Positions 24,193 to 32,618 are shown, counted from the first letter of the stretch. The stretch: 48,995 nt of DNA from Actinomycetales bacterium (GCA_012719445.1 JAAYAH010000045.1:1-48995); one strand, 5' to 3'. A program made the numbers and translations. The notes: generated by a model from the letters alone, not told the origin.

Positions 24193-26332
24193 GAGGCTCG
24201 CCGAACTCACCGAGCCAGTCCGCCACCGAGACCCGGTTCCTGCCCTCGGCCTTCGCCTCGTAGAGGGCGTCGTCGGCGATCCTGACGAGATGCTGCGGGC
24301 TGACCCGCCGGTCAGGGCGACCCACGGCGACCCCGATGCTCACCGTCACGACCTCCGACACCGTCGAGGTCCGGTGCGGGATCGCCGCCTCCGTCAGCAG
24401 GGTGCGGATCCGCACCGCCACGTCGACGGCCTCGGCGACGTCGGCGTCCGGCAGGATGACGGCGAACTCCTCGCCTCCGTAACGGCAGGCCAGGGCGTCC
24501 GAACCGGTGGCAGCCCGTTCGAGGCAGGCGGCGACGACCCGCAGCGTCTCGTCCCCGAGCACGTGACCGTAGAGGTCGTTGAATGCCTTGAACTGGTCGA
24601 CGTCCACCATGAGCAGGGCCAGCGAACCGGTCGACGTCTGCCAGTGCCGGTCCAGGTGCTCCTGGAACGCCGACCGGTTGGCGATGCGGGTCATCGCGTC
24701 CGTCCGCAGGGACCGCTGCAACTCGGCGTTCGCCTGCTGCAGCTCGGCCTCGGCCCGGCGTCGGATCGCGACCTCGTCCTGGAGCCGCGCCTCCGCCCGC
24801 CGCCTGGTGTCGACCTCACGCTCCAGGACCGCGGCGTGCCGTTCGAACGTCTCTGTGTTGAACACGGCCTCCAGCGCCCGGCTGATCCCCAGATACAGGA
24901 CCTCGCTGGCCATCGCCGAGGGGCCGCCGCTCCGCTCGTAGAGCAGGTACCCGAACTCCGTGCCACCGGCCGAGAGGGAGTACACCGCGAGGCCTCCCCC
25001 CCTCAGCTCCTCCCGGCAGGCCTCCGGGAGGAGGTCCCCGGCCGGGAAGGCTCCGTCGCACCCCTCCAGCACCCGGCCGTCGGCGTAGGCGAGGACCAGC
25101 CGGGTCGTCCGACCGGTCGTCCGGTCGCCGGTGACCACCTCACCCGCCCCACCGCTGACCCGGTCGGCCCTCGGCGACCCTGATGGGGTGCTCGACCCTG
25201 ATGGGGTGCTCGACCCGGATGGGGTGCTCGACCCGGATGGGGTGCTCGACCCGGATGGGGTGCCTTCGGAGTCCTCGGGACGTTCGTGCAGGGCGAGGAA
25301 GCACCGGGTGATGGCCAGGGTGTCCAGCGATGACGCCAGGACCTCGACGACCTGCTCGACGGAGTTGCAACGGATCATGCTCCGGTGCAGCGCGAGCACG
25401 CTGTGCTGGGCCACCAGTTGGCCCTGAGTCGCCCGGGACATGGTCACCGCGGTGTCCAGCCGCTCCTCCAGCGGGATCCCGGTGAGGTCGGTCGATCCCC
25501 GGACCACCAGGCGCGAGGGCACCGTGATGCCGCCCCGGATCGGCTCACCGCGCGCCGCGGCCACCAGCGCCTCGGCTGCGGCCGCGCCCTGTGCCTCCAG
25601 CCCCTGGTCCACCGTGGTCAGGCCGGGCCACATCATCGACGAGATCCGCTCGTTGTCGAACCCGGTGAGCAGGATGTCCTCGGGCACCCGGAGCCCCTCC
25701 GCGGTCAGCGCCCCCAGGACGCCGAGCGCGGACAGGTCGTTCAGGGCGACGACCGCCTCGACGTCCCGGCGCCGCCTCAACAGGTCGAGCATCCCCTGGT
25801 AGCTCGCGTGGTGCCAGAAGTGCCCGTCGACGACCAGGTCCTCGTCGACGGGGATGTCCCGAGCAGCCATCTCCTCCCGGAACACCTCCTCGCGGGCGAG
25901 GGAGTCCGGTTGGTGCGGGACTCCCCGCACCAACGCCACCCGGGTCACCCGGCAGTCGTCGAGCAGGTGCCGCATGAGCTGGCGCATGCCGGTGACGTTG
26001 TCGGCCCGGACGCACGTCCGCCCGCGCGACTCCCGACCTATCCCGACGAAGGGGACACCGAACCCCGAAGCCAGCCGGATGAGCTCGGTCTCGTCCTCGG
26101 AGACCTCGCCGCTGGTCCCGATCACGCCGAACGCACGACCGCTGCGCAGGATCTCGGTCAGCACCGGCGGGAGACCGTCGACGAAGGCGTCGTCGATGCA
26201 GACGATCACACCGATCCCGTGCTCGGCGAGCACGGGACGGACCCCGTCGACGAGGTGCGTCTGGTACTCCTCGAGCCCGCTGGCGACGAAGACGGCGAGA
26301 GGAGCAGAGGCAGCGGCCATGAACCTGCCCAT
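24146..26332 (-). CDS. Diguanylate cyclase with LacI/sugar-binding-protein-like sensor
   Basis: 728 aa, no signal or membrane segment. Residues about 12-285 resemble a type-1 periplasmic-binding/LacI sensor domain (LAVFVASGLEEYQTHLVDGV, VVALNDLSALGVLGAL, ILLTGFDNERISSMMWPGLTTV) without a DNA-binding helix-turn-helix. The middle region (about 300-500) contains a Ser/Thr/Pro repeat, and a coiled coil follows (about 510-550, REVDTRRRAEARLQDEVAI). The GGDEF domain spans about 550-705 with the active-site loop GGEEF at 619-623, so it should make c-di-GMP from GTP. The inhibitory RxxD site expected just upstream is absent (ATGSDALACRY), so product inhibition is unlikely. c-di-GMP could couple a sugar-like signal to the nearby pilus, which is inference. 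Confidence 0.88.
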   Translation of the reverse strand: MGRFMAAASAPLAVFVASGLEEYQTHLVDGVRPVLAEHGIGVIVCIDDAFVDGLPPVLTEILRSGRAFGVIGTSGEVSEDETELIRLASGFGVPFVGIGRESRGRTCVRADNVTGMRQLMRHLLDDCRVTRVALVRGVPHQPDSLAREEVFREEMAARDIPVDEDLVVDGHFWHHASYQGMLDLLRRRRDVEAVVALNDLSALGVLGALTAEGLRVPEDILLTGFDNERISSMMWPGLTTVDQGLEAQGAAAAEALVAAARGEPIRGGITVPSRLVVRGSTDLTGIPLEERLDTAVTMSRATQGQLVAQHSVLALHRSMIRCNSVEQVVEVLASSLDTLAITRCFLALHERPEDSEGTPSGSSTPSGSSTPSGSSTPSGSSTPSGSPRADRVSGGAGEVVTGDRTTGRTTRLVLAYADGRVLEGCDGAFPAGDLLPEACREELRGGGLAVYSLSAGGTEFGYLLYERSGGPSAMASEVLYLGISRALEAVFNTETFERHAAVLEREVDTRRRAEARLQDEVAIRRRAEAELQQANAELQRSLRTDAMTRIANRSAFQEHLDRHWQTSTGSLALLMVDVDQFKAFNDLYGHVLGDETLRVVAACLERAATGSDALACRYGGEEFAVILPDADVAEAVDVAVRIRTLLTEAAIPHRTSTVSEVVTVSIGVAVGRPDRRVSPQHLVRIADDALYEAKAEGRNRVSVADWLGEFGEPPADADADAAGGRRRR
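25176..25265 (-). repeat. Five 18-bp tandem repeats in the GGDEF gene
   Basis: Five units of 18 bp (25176, 25194, 25212, 25230, 25248). They encode the hexapeptide S-S-T-P-S-G repeatedly at residues about 356-386. Units 1-2 share one variant (GACCCTGATGG) and units 3-5 the other (GACCCGGATGG), showing stepwise duplication. Confidence 0.95.
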
Positions 26333-26466
26333 CTCGTCACCCCGGGGGACCTTCTGTCACTCGCTGAAGAGAGACCGGGTCTTCCCCGTGATGGTCGACA
26401 TCCCGGGCCGGCTCCTTGAGCAGAGGATCCGTCGCCGACCGCCAGGGGCGGCCGGCCACCGGGAGG

Positions 26467-27618
26467 TCAGTCGACCGGCTCCCCGGCGAGGATCCGGCGG
26501 AGCCGGAGGGCGAGGTCGTCCCAGCGCCACCGCTCCGCGACCCAGGCCCGGCCGCGCTTGCCGAAGCGTTCGGCCGTCTCGGGGTCGGCGAGCAGGTCGG
26601 CGCAGGCGGTCGCGACCGCCGCGACGTCCCGTCCGTTCACGACGACGCCGTTCTCGCTGTCGAGCACGGCGTCGGGGGCTCCGCCGGAGTCCCCCGCGAC
26701 GACGGGCAGGCCGGTCGCCGCAGCCTCCAGGTAGCAGATGCCGAGGGCCTCGGGCTCCAGCCCGCCGAGCCGGGTCCGGGTCGGCATGCAGAAGACGTCG
26801 CCCGCGTCGTAGTAGGCGGGGGTCCTCGCCCACGGCACCCTGCCGGTCAGCCGCACGTGCTCGGCCAGCCCGAGGCGCTCGACCCGCCGCTCGACGTTCC
26901 GGCGGTGCGGACCGTCGCCGACGATGAGCAGCGCCGCCTCGGGGACCCGGGCGCGGATCGCCGGCAGCGCCTCGACGAGCATGTCCTGCCCCTTGCGGGC
27001 GACCATCCGGGAGACGCACACCACCACCCGGCGGCCCTCGAGGCCCAGCTCGGCCCGGACCTCCGCTCCCCCGGCCCCCGGGTGGAACGCCGCGTCGTCG
27101 ACCCCGGGGGTGAGCTGGACCATGCGCGCCGCGGCCTCGGCGGAGAAGGCCGAGGCGATCCGGGACCGGCAGTACTCGCCGAGGTAGGTGACGACGTCGT
27201 TGCGGTCGCCGATGCGACGCAGGAGCCGGCGGACGACGGGCACGGCCGACCACCACACCTCGTGCCCGTGGGTCGTCGCGACCGTCCGGGTGACCCCGGC
27301 GGCACGCAGCCGCGGAGCCATCAGGCCGAGCGGGGCCGCAGCCCCGAACCAGACCCGGTCGCACCCGTGCGCCCTGGCGATCCCCGCGCTGCGCCGGGCG
27401 ATCGCCGGGGTCGGGACCATGAGCCGGGACCGGTCCCGGACCACGGGGAACGGCAGGCCGGCGTCGAACGCGGCGTCGCCCCGCTGCCGGGCGGTGTGCA
27501 CGACGACCTGGTCCGGGGGCATCCGGGACGCCATCGCGAGCACGAACGACTCGATGCCCCCGGTGCGTGGCGGGAAGTCGTTGGTGACGATCAGGGTGCG
27601 TCCCGGCATCGTCGTCAT
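26467..27618 (-). CDS. pimB: GDP-mannose-dependent mannosyltransferase PimB'-like (GT4)
   Basis: 383 aa, close to the ~385 aa of mycobacterial PimB' (Rv2188c), which adds the second mannose to PIM1 in phosphatidylinositol mannoside synthesis on the cytoplasmic side. Recognisable segments: N-terminal LIVTNDFPPRTGGIESF (acceptor site), RVWFGAAAPLGLMAPRLR, THGHEVWW, LRRIGDRNDVVTYL, CVSRMVARKGQDMLVEALPAIR, and the GT4 E-x7-E motif EALGICYLE followed by GDSGGAPDAV. ATG 27618 lies in the ATGA overlap with the upstream gene; ATG 27609 is possible. Synteny with the pim/ripC/trpD region supports the call. Confidence 0.88.
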   Translation of the reverse strand: MTTMPGRTLIVTNDFPPRTGGIESFVLAMASRMPPDQVVVHTARQRGDAAFDAGLPFPVVRDRSRLMVPTPAIARRSAGIARAHGCDRVWFGAAAPLGLMAPRLRAAGVTRTVATTHGHEVWWSAVPVVRRLLRRIGDRNDVVTYLGEYCRSRIASAFSAEAAARMVQLTPGVDDAAFHPGAGGAEVRAELGLEGRRVVVCVSRMVARKGQDMLVEALPAIRARVPEAALLIVGDGPHRRNVERRVERLGLAEHVRLTGRVPWARTPAYYDAGDVFCMPTRTRLGGLEPEALGICYLEAAATGLPVVAGDSGGAPDAVLDSENGVVVNGRDVAAVATACADLLADPETAERFGKRGRAWVAERWRWDDLALRLRRILAGEPVD

Positions 27619-29102
27619 CCGGCCCTTCCCGCGAGTCGCCGGACGGCGGCGAGCCACTGGCTCTCGAACGTCGCCTCGTCCGTTCCGAGGACCTCGGCGA
27701 ACGCCTCGGCGAGGGCCTGGTCCGGGGTCACCGCCGCACCGTCCCGGTCCATCCCGGTCGCGATCCGGTAGAACCGGACGACCTCGTCCGGGTCGGACCG
27801 GTCGGCGATGGTCTGCACCGCGAACCAGGAGGCCACATAGGCCGGTGCGACGTCGGTGTGCCGCATGGCGTCGAAGGAGTCCGAGTCCGGCAGCGCCGTC
27901 GGACCCTTCCGGGCGCGGACGTCCCGGATCAGGTCCTTGGCGATCTCCCTGCGGGACAGCCCGGTGTTGCGGTAGGCGAGGTAGTCGGCGAACCCCTCCT
28001 CCAGCCACAGCGGGGCCGAGACGACGGCGGACGCCCTGGTCGCCACGTGGGTCACCTCGTGGGTGAGCACGATCTGCCGGCCGAGGCTGCCCATCTGGTC
28101 GAACGCCGCCGGGTTGAGGATGATCCGGTCCGCGGTGGCGGAGGCCTCGGTCGCGCCCTCCTGCCGGTCCAGCTCGCCGATGGTCACCGCGGCGATCTGC
28201 TCCATGCCCGCGGTGCTGTCCCGGCCCAGGAGCTGCGCCATCTGCTCCTTGTCGTCCGGGACGAGGACGACGACGGTCCTCGGCCACGCCCTCCCCCATG
28301 CCGCGTCCACCCGCTTGGCGGCCGCGTCGACCTCCTTGGCGTACCGAGCCAGCCGTGCCTGGTGGCGCGCCGTGCCGACGATGAGGCTCCTGTCGCCGTC
28401 GACCTCGTACATCTGGCCGAGATCCCACAGGTCCCGCTGGGTGACCCCGTCGGTGTCCGCCGCGACACGCCAGCCGTCCCCCTCCTGGACCACGGTGAGC
28501 TGCTGGGACCGCTGGATGTCCCGGGTGTCGGCCGCCAGCCGGTAGGACAGGGTGACGTCGATGAGCCATGCCTGGCCGCCCACCACCCGCTGGCGGTCGG
28601 CGGGCAGCGGGCCCGCGTCCCCGTGCACCTGGTACCGCCACGCCGTGACGTGCACCGCCTGGAGCCGCCGGAAGACGAGGGCCTGGGCCTGCCGGTACTG
28701 CGGGGCCGAGGACGCGACCGCGGCGAGCCATCCCTCCCGGTCGCCCCGCAGCAGGGCCTCCGCCCTGGCGTCGAGCACCTTCGCCAGCCCGGCGCTGCGG
28801 CGCTCGGCCTGCTCGCCGAGGGCAGGGGGCGGCGCGGCCTGGGACAGGGCCTCGGGGTCGCTCGCGCGGGCGGAGGTGGTGCCGCCTGCCCAGTGGGCGG
28901 CGACCTGCCACACGGCGGTGGTCGCCAGCAACGAGGCGGACGCCGCCAGGGCGCACACCGCGACGATGATCCGCCACCCGTGCTGTACCGGCCGCCGGTG
29001 CGCGTGGCGCCCGATCCGGGGCACCACCTCACCGGGTGGCGTACGACGATGCGCTGCCCGATATCTGGGCGCCCCGCCCCTCGATGTCGACTCGCCCGCC
29101 AC
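27615..29102 (-). CDS. Membrane-anchored gluzincin-like (peptidase MA) protein
   Basis: 495 aa. A ~42-residue basic cytoplasmic start and one membrane helix (about 43-70) precede a large external part. A SnoaL/NTF2-like stretch may lie at about 95-215. The zinc-metalloprotease motif is H348-E-V-T-H352 in QIVLTHEVTHVATRAS, followed by LWLEEGFADYLAYR, whose Glu fits the third zinc ligand, as in peptidase MA-like gluzincins. The substrate is unknown; an envelope role is likely from the neighbours pimB' (4-nt overlap) and NlpC/P60. GTG 29102 is preceded at 6 nt by TAGGCT on the minus strand (29109-29114), so the transcript is probably leaderless. Confidence 0.78.
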   Translation of the reverse strand: MAGESTSRGGAPRYRAAHRRTPPGEVVPRIGRHAHRRPVQHGWRIIVAVCALAASASLLATTAVWQVAAHWAGGTTSARASDPEALSQAAPPPALGEQAERRSAGLAKVLDARAEALLRGDREGWLAAVASSAPQYRQAQALVFRRLQAVHVTAWRYQVHGDAGPLPADRQRVVGGQAWLIDVTLSYRLAADTRDIQRSQQLTVVQEGDGWRVAADTDGVTQRDLWDLGQMYEVDGDRSLIVGTARHQARLARYAKEVDAAAKRVDAAWGRAWPRTVVVLVPDDKEQMAQLLGRDSTAGMEQIAAVTIGELDRQEGATEASATADRIILNPAAFDQMGSLGRQIVLTHEVTHVATRASAVVSAPLWLEEGFADYLAYRNTGLSRREIAKDLIRDVRARKGPTALPDSDSFDAMRHTDVAPAYVASWFAVQTIADRSDPDEVVRFYRIATGMDRDGAAVTPDQALAEAFAEVLGTDEATFESQWLAAVRRLAGRAG

Positions 29103-29191
29103 GGCGTCAGCCTAGTGGCATGTCCCGCCGAGGTGGGATCCCTCACAGGCCGGTTCTCGGTCGTCCCGGCCACGGAGAACCGGCGTACCCG

Positions 29192-30277
29192 CTACAGACG
29201 GACCGCCCCGACATAGCTGTCGAAGATCCCGGAGATCTTGACGAGGTCACCCGTACTGGGCGCGTGCAGCACGAGGCCCCTGCCGAGGTAGATCCCCACG
29301 TGGCTGATCGGCGAGTAGAAGAAGACGAGGTCGCCGGGGAGCAGGTCCTGCCGGGACACCCGGGTGCCGTAGGAGTACTGCAGGGCGGAGCTGTGCGGGA
29401 GGGACACCCCGGCCTGTGCCCAGGCCATCCGGGTGAGACCGCTGCAGTCCCAGTTGCGCGGACCGGAGGCTCCCCACCGGTACGGCTTGCCGAGCTGGGC
29501 GCAGGCGAACCGGAGCACCGCAGCCGCCCGCCGGCTCGGGGCCACCACCGGCACGCCCGTGCAGCTCACCCCGATGCCCCCGGTCCGCCCGGCCGAGCCG
29601 GTCCCGCCCTCCGGCGGCTGCCGCAACGCGTCCAGGATCGCCCTGCGGTCCCGGTCCCGGCTGGCCCGCTGCAGCATCATCCGGTCGCGGTAGCTGAGCG
29701 ACCCCAGCTCGGCCTGGGTCCTGGTGAGCTGCCGGAGCACCTCGCGCCGGTACTCGGCCAGTCGCCTACGCCCCTCCCGCAGGGCCTCCTCCTCGGCCAC
29801 CACCCGGTCGGCGTCCTCGACGAGCTGGCGTTCGGCGAGTTCGAGCTTCTCCACCAGGTCCGAGCGACGGGTCGCCATCGACGTCACCAGACCGGCCTGG
29901 GCGAGCAGGGCCTCGGGATCCTCGCTGAAGGCGAGATCGAGCCCGGAGAAGTGGCCGCGACGGTAGACCTCCGCCGCGAGCAGCCCGAGGCTCTCCCGCG
30001 CACGCTCGACCCGCTGCTGCTGCGCGGCGACCCGGTTCCTCGCGGCGATCAGCCTGACCCGGGCGCTGATGATCTCCTCGCGGGTCCGGTTGTACCGCTC
30101 GCCCGCCATCGCGGCCTTGACCTCGAGCTTCTGGATCCTGCGGGCCAACTGCTCCACGGTCGGCGCCGCCGGGGCGACGGGAGCCGGGGTCGCCGGGGAG
30201 GCGGGAAGCACCGTCGCGAGCGCCACCACGACAGCTCCCGCCGCGACGACGGACCGCGACGGCCGTGCCGTGATCAC
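29192..30277 (-). CDS. Secreted NlpC/P60 peptidoglycan endopeptidase, RipC-like
   Basis: 361 aa. Signal sequence at about 1-30 (RSVVAAGAVVVALATVLPASPA), a long coiled coil at about 38-215 (TVEQLARRIQKLEVKAAMAGERYNRTREEI and following), a linker, and an NlpC/P60 domain at about 250-361. The catalytic Cys278 lies in NWDCSGLTRMAW, His326 in PISHVGIYLG and a third polar residue in VLHAPSTG. It cleaves within peptide stems of peptidoglycan; the coiled coil is the usual FtsEX-contact or autoinhibitory part of RipC-type enzymes. GTG 30277 is chosen because the signal peptide starts there; the frame stays open to 30424, but that part is a duplicated leader sequence. Confidence 0.87.
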   Translation of the reverse strand: MITARPSRSVVAAGAVVVALATVLPASPATPAPVAPAAPTVEQLARRIQKLEVKAAMAGERYNRTREEIISARVRLIAARNRVAAQQQRVERARESLGLLAAEVYRRGHFSGLDLAFSEDPEALLAQAGLVTSMATRRSDLVEKLELAERQLVEDADRVVAEEEALREGRRRLAEYRREVLRQLTRTQAELGSLSYRDRMMLQRASRDRDRRAILDALRQPPEGGTGSAGRTGGIGVSCTGVPVVAPSRRAAAVLRFACAQLGKPYRWGASGPRNWDCSGLTRMAWAQAGVSLPHSSALQYSYGTRVSRQDLLPGDLVFFYSPISHVGIYLGRGLVLHAPSTGDLVKISGIFDSYVGAVRL

Positions 30278-30718
30278 CCCCTGGCCCGCCCCGACCGTCC
30301 GGCCGTCCCACCGGCCGACGCCCCGCCCGGACGTGCGGGTCCCGCGGGACCGACGACTCGACGCTGAACGCAAGACCTCAGGTGCTGAACGCAAGACCTC
30401 AGGTGAGGAAGGCACCGTCCACACGCTCCGTCTGTCTCCTCGCGCCCATCAGGGATGGGCATCACCGAAGCACGGCCCGCCACGGAGGGAACCGTGGCGC
30501 CCGGACCGCGCGCCCGGGAGGGGAAGGTTGCCGTCGAGAGACGGCCCCGGACAGCTTGGACACCTCACACACGTGCAGTGACTGCATGCGTGCCGGGGGT
30601 GACGATAACGAGAATCGCTCGAGGAGACCAAGTTTTCCGCTACTGACAGCGCACGTGTTGTTTCGCACAGTGACATATGTCCGCGTTCACGGGGATCCTG
30701 CGCGGCGCCGCTGCCCCG
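30278..30718 (-). other. 441-nt leader/promoter region of the NlpC/P60 gene
   Basis: No convincing gene. On the minus strand there is a possible promoter (-35 TTGGTC at 30626-30631, 18-bp spacer, -10 TATCGT at 30602-30607). After it come several small perfect stems: GCCGTC/GACGGC (about 30530-30545), GCCACGG/CCGTGGC (about 30479-30498) and GCCCATC/GATGGGC (about 30445-30461). The 21-bp duplication follows. This would be a structured 5' leader of about 320 nt. Actinobacterial cell-wall hydrolases are sometimes under a c-di-AMP (ydaO) riboswitch, but I could not find its conserved core here. Confidence 0.4.
30363..30404 (-). repeat. Perfect 21-bp tandem duplication in the NlpC/P60 leader
   Basis: GCTGAACGCAAGACCTCAGG plus one further T is repeated exactly at 30363-30383 and 30384-30404. 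Each unit contains CTGA-N10-TCAG. It lies about 90-130 nt upstream of the chosen start, so it could be a doubled protein- or RNA-level control site. Confidence 0.9.
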
Positions 30719-30743
30719 TCACCCTGCGCGGCGCCGCTGCCCC
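30697..30743 (+). repeat. 21-bp direct repeat (26-bp period) at the 3' end of the CxxC gene
   Basis: The same 21 bp (starting CCTGCGCGGCGCCGCTG) occur at 30697-30717 and 30723-30743, 5 nt apart. Each contains the palindrome GCGGCGCCGC. The second copy covers the end of the minus-strand CxxC gene, the first lies just past its stop, so the tail of that gene has been duplicated. Confidence 0.9.
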
Positions 30744-31012
30744 ACCCGTCGCGCCGTCAGCGGGGACCGCCCGGCCGGGGTCTCGCCGTGGTCTCCGCCG
30801 TCGGCGCCCCGACCCGGCGAGGCGACCGGTGACAGGCGCAGCGGCGGGACCAGGCCCGACCCGGCGAGGACGGCGATCGCCGTGCGCTCGGCGCCGTCCA
30901 GCTCGACCGGCACGGTGCTGCCCGTGCCGGAGGGGACGCCGAGCATCACGGTGACGACGCACTCGCCGCACGCCGCACCACGGACCGAACACGTCTCGCA
31001 GTCGATGAACAC
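30719..31012 (-). CDS. Small conserved actinobacterial CxxC protein
   Basis: 97 aa. The N-terminus MFIDCETCSVRGAACGECVV has C5-x2-C8-x6-C15-x2-C18, a likely zinc-ribbon-like knuckle. It is followed by TVMLG and, after a short linker, VELDGAERTAIAVLAGSGLVPPLRL. I recall similar short proteins (D-C-x-x-C-x-V-R-G-x-x-C-G-D-C-V-V ... GLVPPLR) beside the NlpC/P60 gene in other actinobacteria, with no assigned role. GTG 31012 follows GGGAGGGG. The C-terminal 35 residues are low-complexity and end in a duplicated DNA segment, so the functional part is probably residues 1-60. Confidence 0.7.
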   Translation of the reverse strand: MFIDCETCSVRGAACGECVVTVMLGVPSGTGSTVPVELDGAERTAIAVLAGSGLVPPLRLSPVASPGRGADGGDHGETPAGRSPLTARRVGQRRRAG

Positions 31013-31149
31013 GTCCCCTCCCGACGACCGATGGTGGGGCGGGTGCCGCCCCGTTCGATGCCTACGGGAGGGACGCTACGTCGGGGCACCGACAGTCCCA
31101 CGGTCAGCGGCGGGTCGGCGGGTCGGCGGGTCGGTCCGCCGGGGCGGGT

Positions 31150-31193
31150 CGGCTCCTCGGCTCCGCCGACGGTCAGCCGCGGCCGAGGAGCCG
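31150..31193 (-). terminator. 12-bp hairpin at the end of the NYN gene
   Basis: CGGCTCCTCGGC at 31150-31161 is the exact reverse complement of 31182-31193, with a 20-nt loop that includes the stop codon (31173-31175). There is no T-tract. Probable transcription end for the NYN gene. Confidence 0.5.
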
Positions 31194-32486
31194 CAACAGG
31201 GCCGTCGACGGGACGGCCCTCGCCCCGGCGGCCCTGACCCCGGAGGCCACCTCGCCGTCGGAGGACACCACCACGACGACCCGGCCGGGCGGTTCGGCGC
31301 GCACCAGCCGCCGGATGAGGTCGTCCGCCGTCGTCCCCGGCTCCGAGAACACGACCCGGACGCCGCGATGCCGGGTGGTGGGGCTCCTGTCGACGTCAGC
31401 CCCGTCGAAGCAGCAGGTGACCTCGGCGCCGGTCCTGGCGAGGAGCACCGCGAGCCCGTCCTGCAGCCGCCTGCGCTGCTCGATCAGCGGCAGGGTGCCG
31501 TACCCCTCCTTCGTCACGTTGTACCCGTCGACGAGGAGGTGCACCCTCGGCAGCCCGAGCAACCGGTCGAGGGTTGCGGGGTCCTCGGGGGCGTGCGCGC
31601 GGGGTCCGACGCTCTCCGCCGGGGACGCCGGCGCCTCCGGGGCGACCACCAGGTCGGCGGGCAGCACGGCCGCCGGGGGGAGGGCGAGCTCCCGGCGCAG
31701 GCCGGTCGCGGCCTCGACGATCGTGTCGAGCAGCAGTCGTGCCCTGGCGTCGCCGAGGGACCGCCCCTCCCGGCCTGCCCTGCGCGCCTGCTCGACCTCC
31801 CGGGTCGCCTCCCGGACGCGCTCCTCGGCCTGACTCAGGGTGCTCTCCAGCGCGTCCTCCCGCTGCCTCGCCGCGGCGAGGCGCTCGTCGGCCTCCGCCC
31901 GGGCGGTCCTGGCCTCGGCCCTGGCCCTGTCGGCGTCCGCGCGCATCCGGCGGACCTCCCGCCGCAGTCCGGTCAGCTCCTGCTGGAGGGCTGCCGCCTC
32001 CTCACGGGCCTGCGCGGCCTCGTCCCGGGCCCGGTCGGCCTCCGCCCTCGTCTGCTGCAGGAGGTCGTCGGCGGCGGTCTCCTGTTCCTCGCGGAGCCGG
32101 TGCGCCTCGGCCTCGGCCAACGTCCCCGCCAGCAGGGCCAGGATCTCCTCCCACCCCCCCGGCCGGAGCAGGTAGAACCCCGCGGCGAGGACCCGGGGGG
32201 CGGCGAGCTCCGGGACCTGCCCGTCGTCGACGGCCTCGGCCAGCTCCGGATGCACCGCCCGCCACGCCCCCGCCACCAGGTGCCGGAACCCCGGCTCCCG
32301 TTCCAGGGCCATGGCCAGCGGCCCCGCCCCCGCCCGTGCCCGACGGGCCGGGGCGAACGCCCGCACCCTGCGGAGCACGGCCGGCACCTCCGCCTCGGGG
32401 ACGCCGCCGAGGGTCCTGGCCGCCAGGTCGACGAGGTCCCGCCGCACCTCCTCGGGAAGACCGGGAGCGGACGGCGGGGTGGTCAC
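31173..32486 (-). CDS. Coiled-coil NYN (YacP-like) nuclease-domain protein
   Basis: 437 aa. The N-terminal region (about 1-125) is helical. A long coiled coil spans about 130-265 (EEQETAADDLLQQTRAEADRARDEAAQ and following). The C-terminal NYN/PIN-like domain (about 310-437) shows the acidic residues of this fold: HLLVDGYNVTKEGY, TCCFDGADVDRSP, TTADDLIRRLV and VVSSDGEVASGVRAAGA. YacP/Rae1-type NYN proteins are ribosome-associated or RNA-directed nucleases; the RNA target here is unknown. GTG 32486 is preferred to the in-frame start at 32558 because TAGGCT (minus strand, 32494-32499) lies 7 nt before it. Divergent from the DnaQ-UvrC gene, 132 nt apart. Confidence 0.82.
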   Translation of the reverse strand: MTTPPSAPGLPEEVRRDLVDLAARTLGGVPEAEVPAVLRRVRAFAPARRARAGAGPLAMALEREPGFRHLVAGAWRAVHPELAEAVDDGQVPELAAPRVLAAGFYLLRPGGWEEILALLAGTLAEAEAHRLREEQETAADDLLQQTRAEADRARDEAAQAREEAAALQQELTGLRREVRRMRADADRARAEARTARAEADERLAAARQREDALESTLSQAEERVREATREVEQARRAGREGRSLGDARARLLLDTIVEAATGLRRELALPPAAVLPADLVVAPEAPASPAESVGPRAHAPEDPATLDRLLGLPRVHLLVDGYNVTKEGYGTLPLIEQRRRLQDGLAVLLARTGAEVTCCFDGADVDRSPTTRHRGVRVVFSEPGTTADDLIRRLVRAEPPGRVVVVVSSDGEVASGVRAAGARAVPSTALLRLLGRG

Positions 32487-32618
32487 GTCTGCGAGCCTAC
32501 GTCGTGCTCCCGCCGAGCCGGGGCAGCCCCGCCCGGGCGCCTCCGACGAGGAGGTCACCCTCCGCGGTGCCGGAGGGGCGCCTCCGCCACTGTCGGTACG
32601 TGGTCATACCGTCACCTC

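Noticed and set aside
30278-30718. c-di-AMP (ydaO) riboswitch before the NlpC/P60 gene
   Set aside because: Expected from related genera, but the conserved core words of that riboswitch are not present; only generic hairpins are seen.
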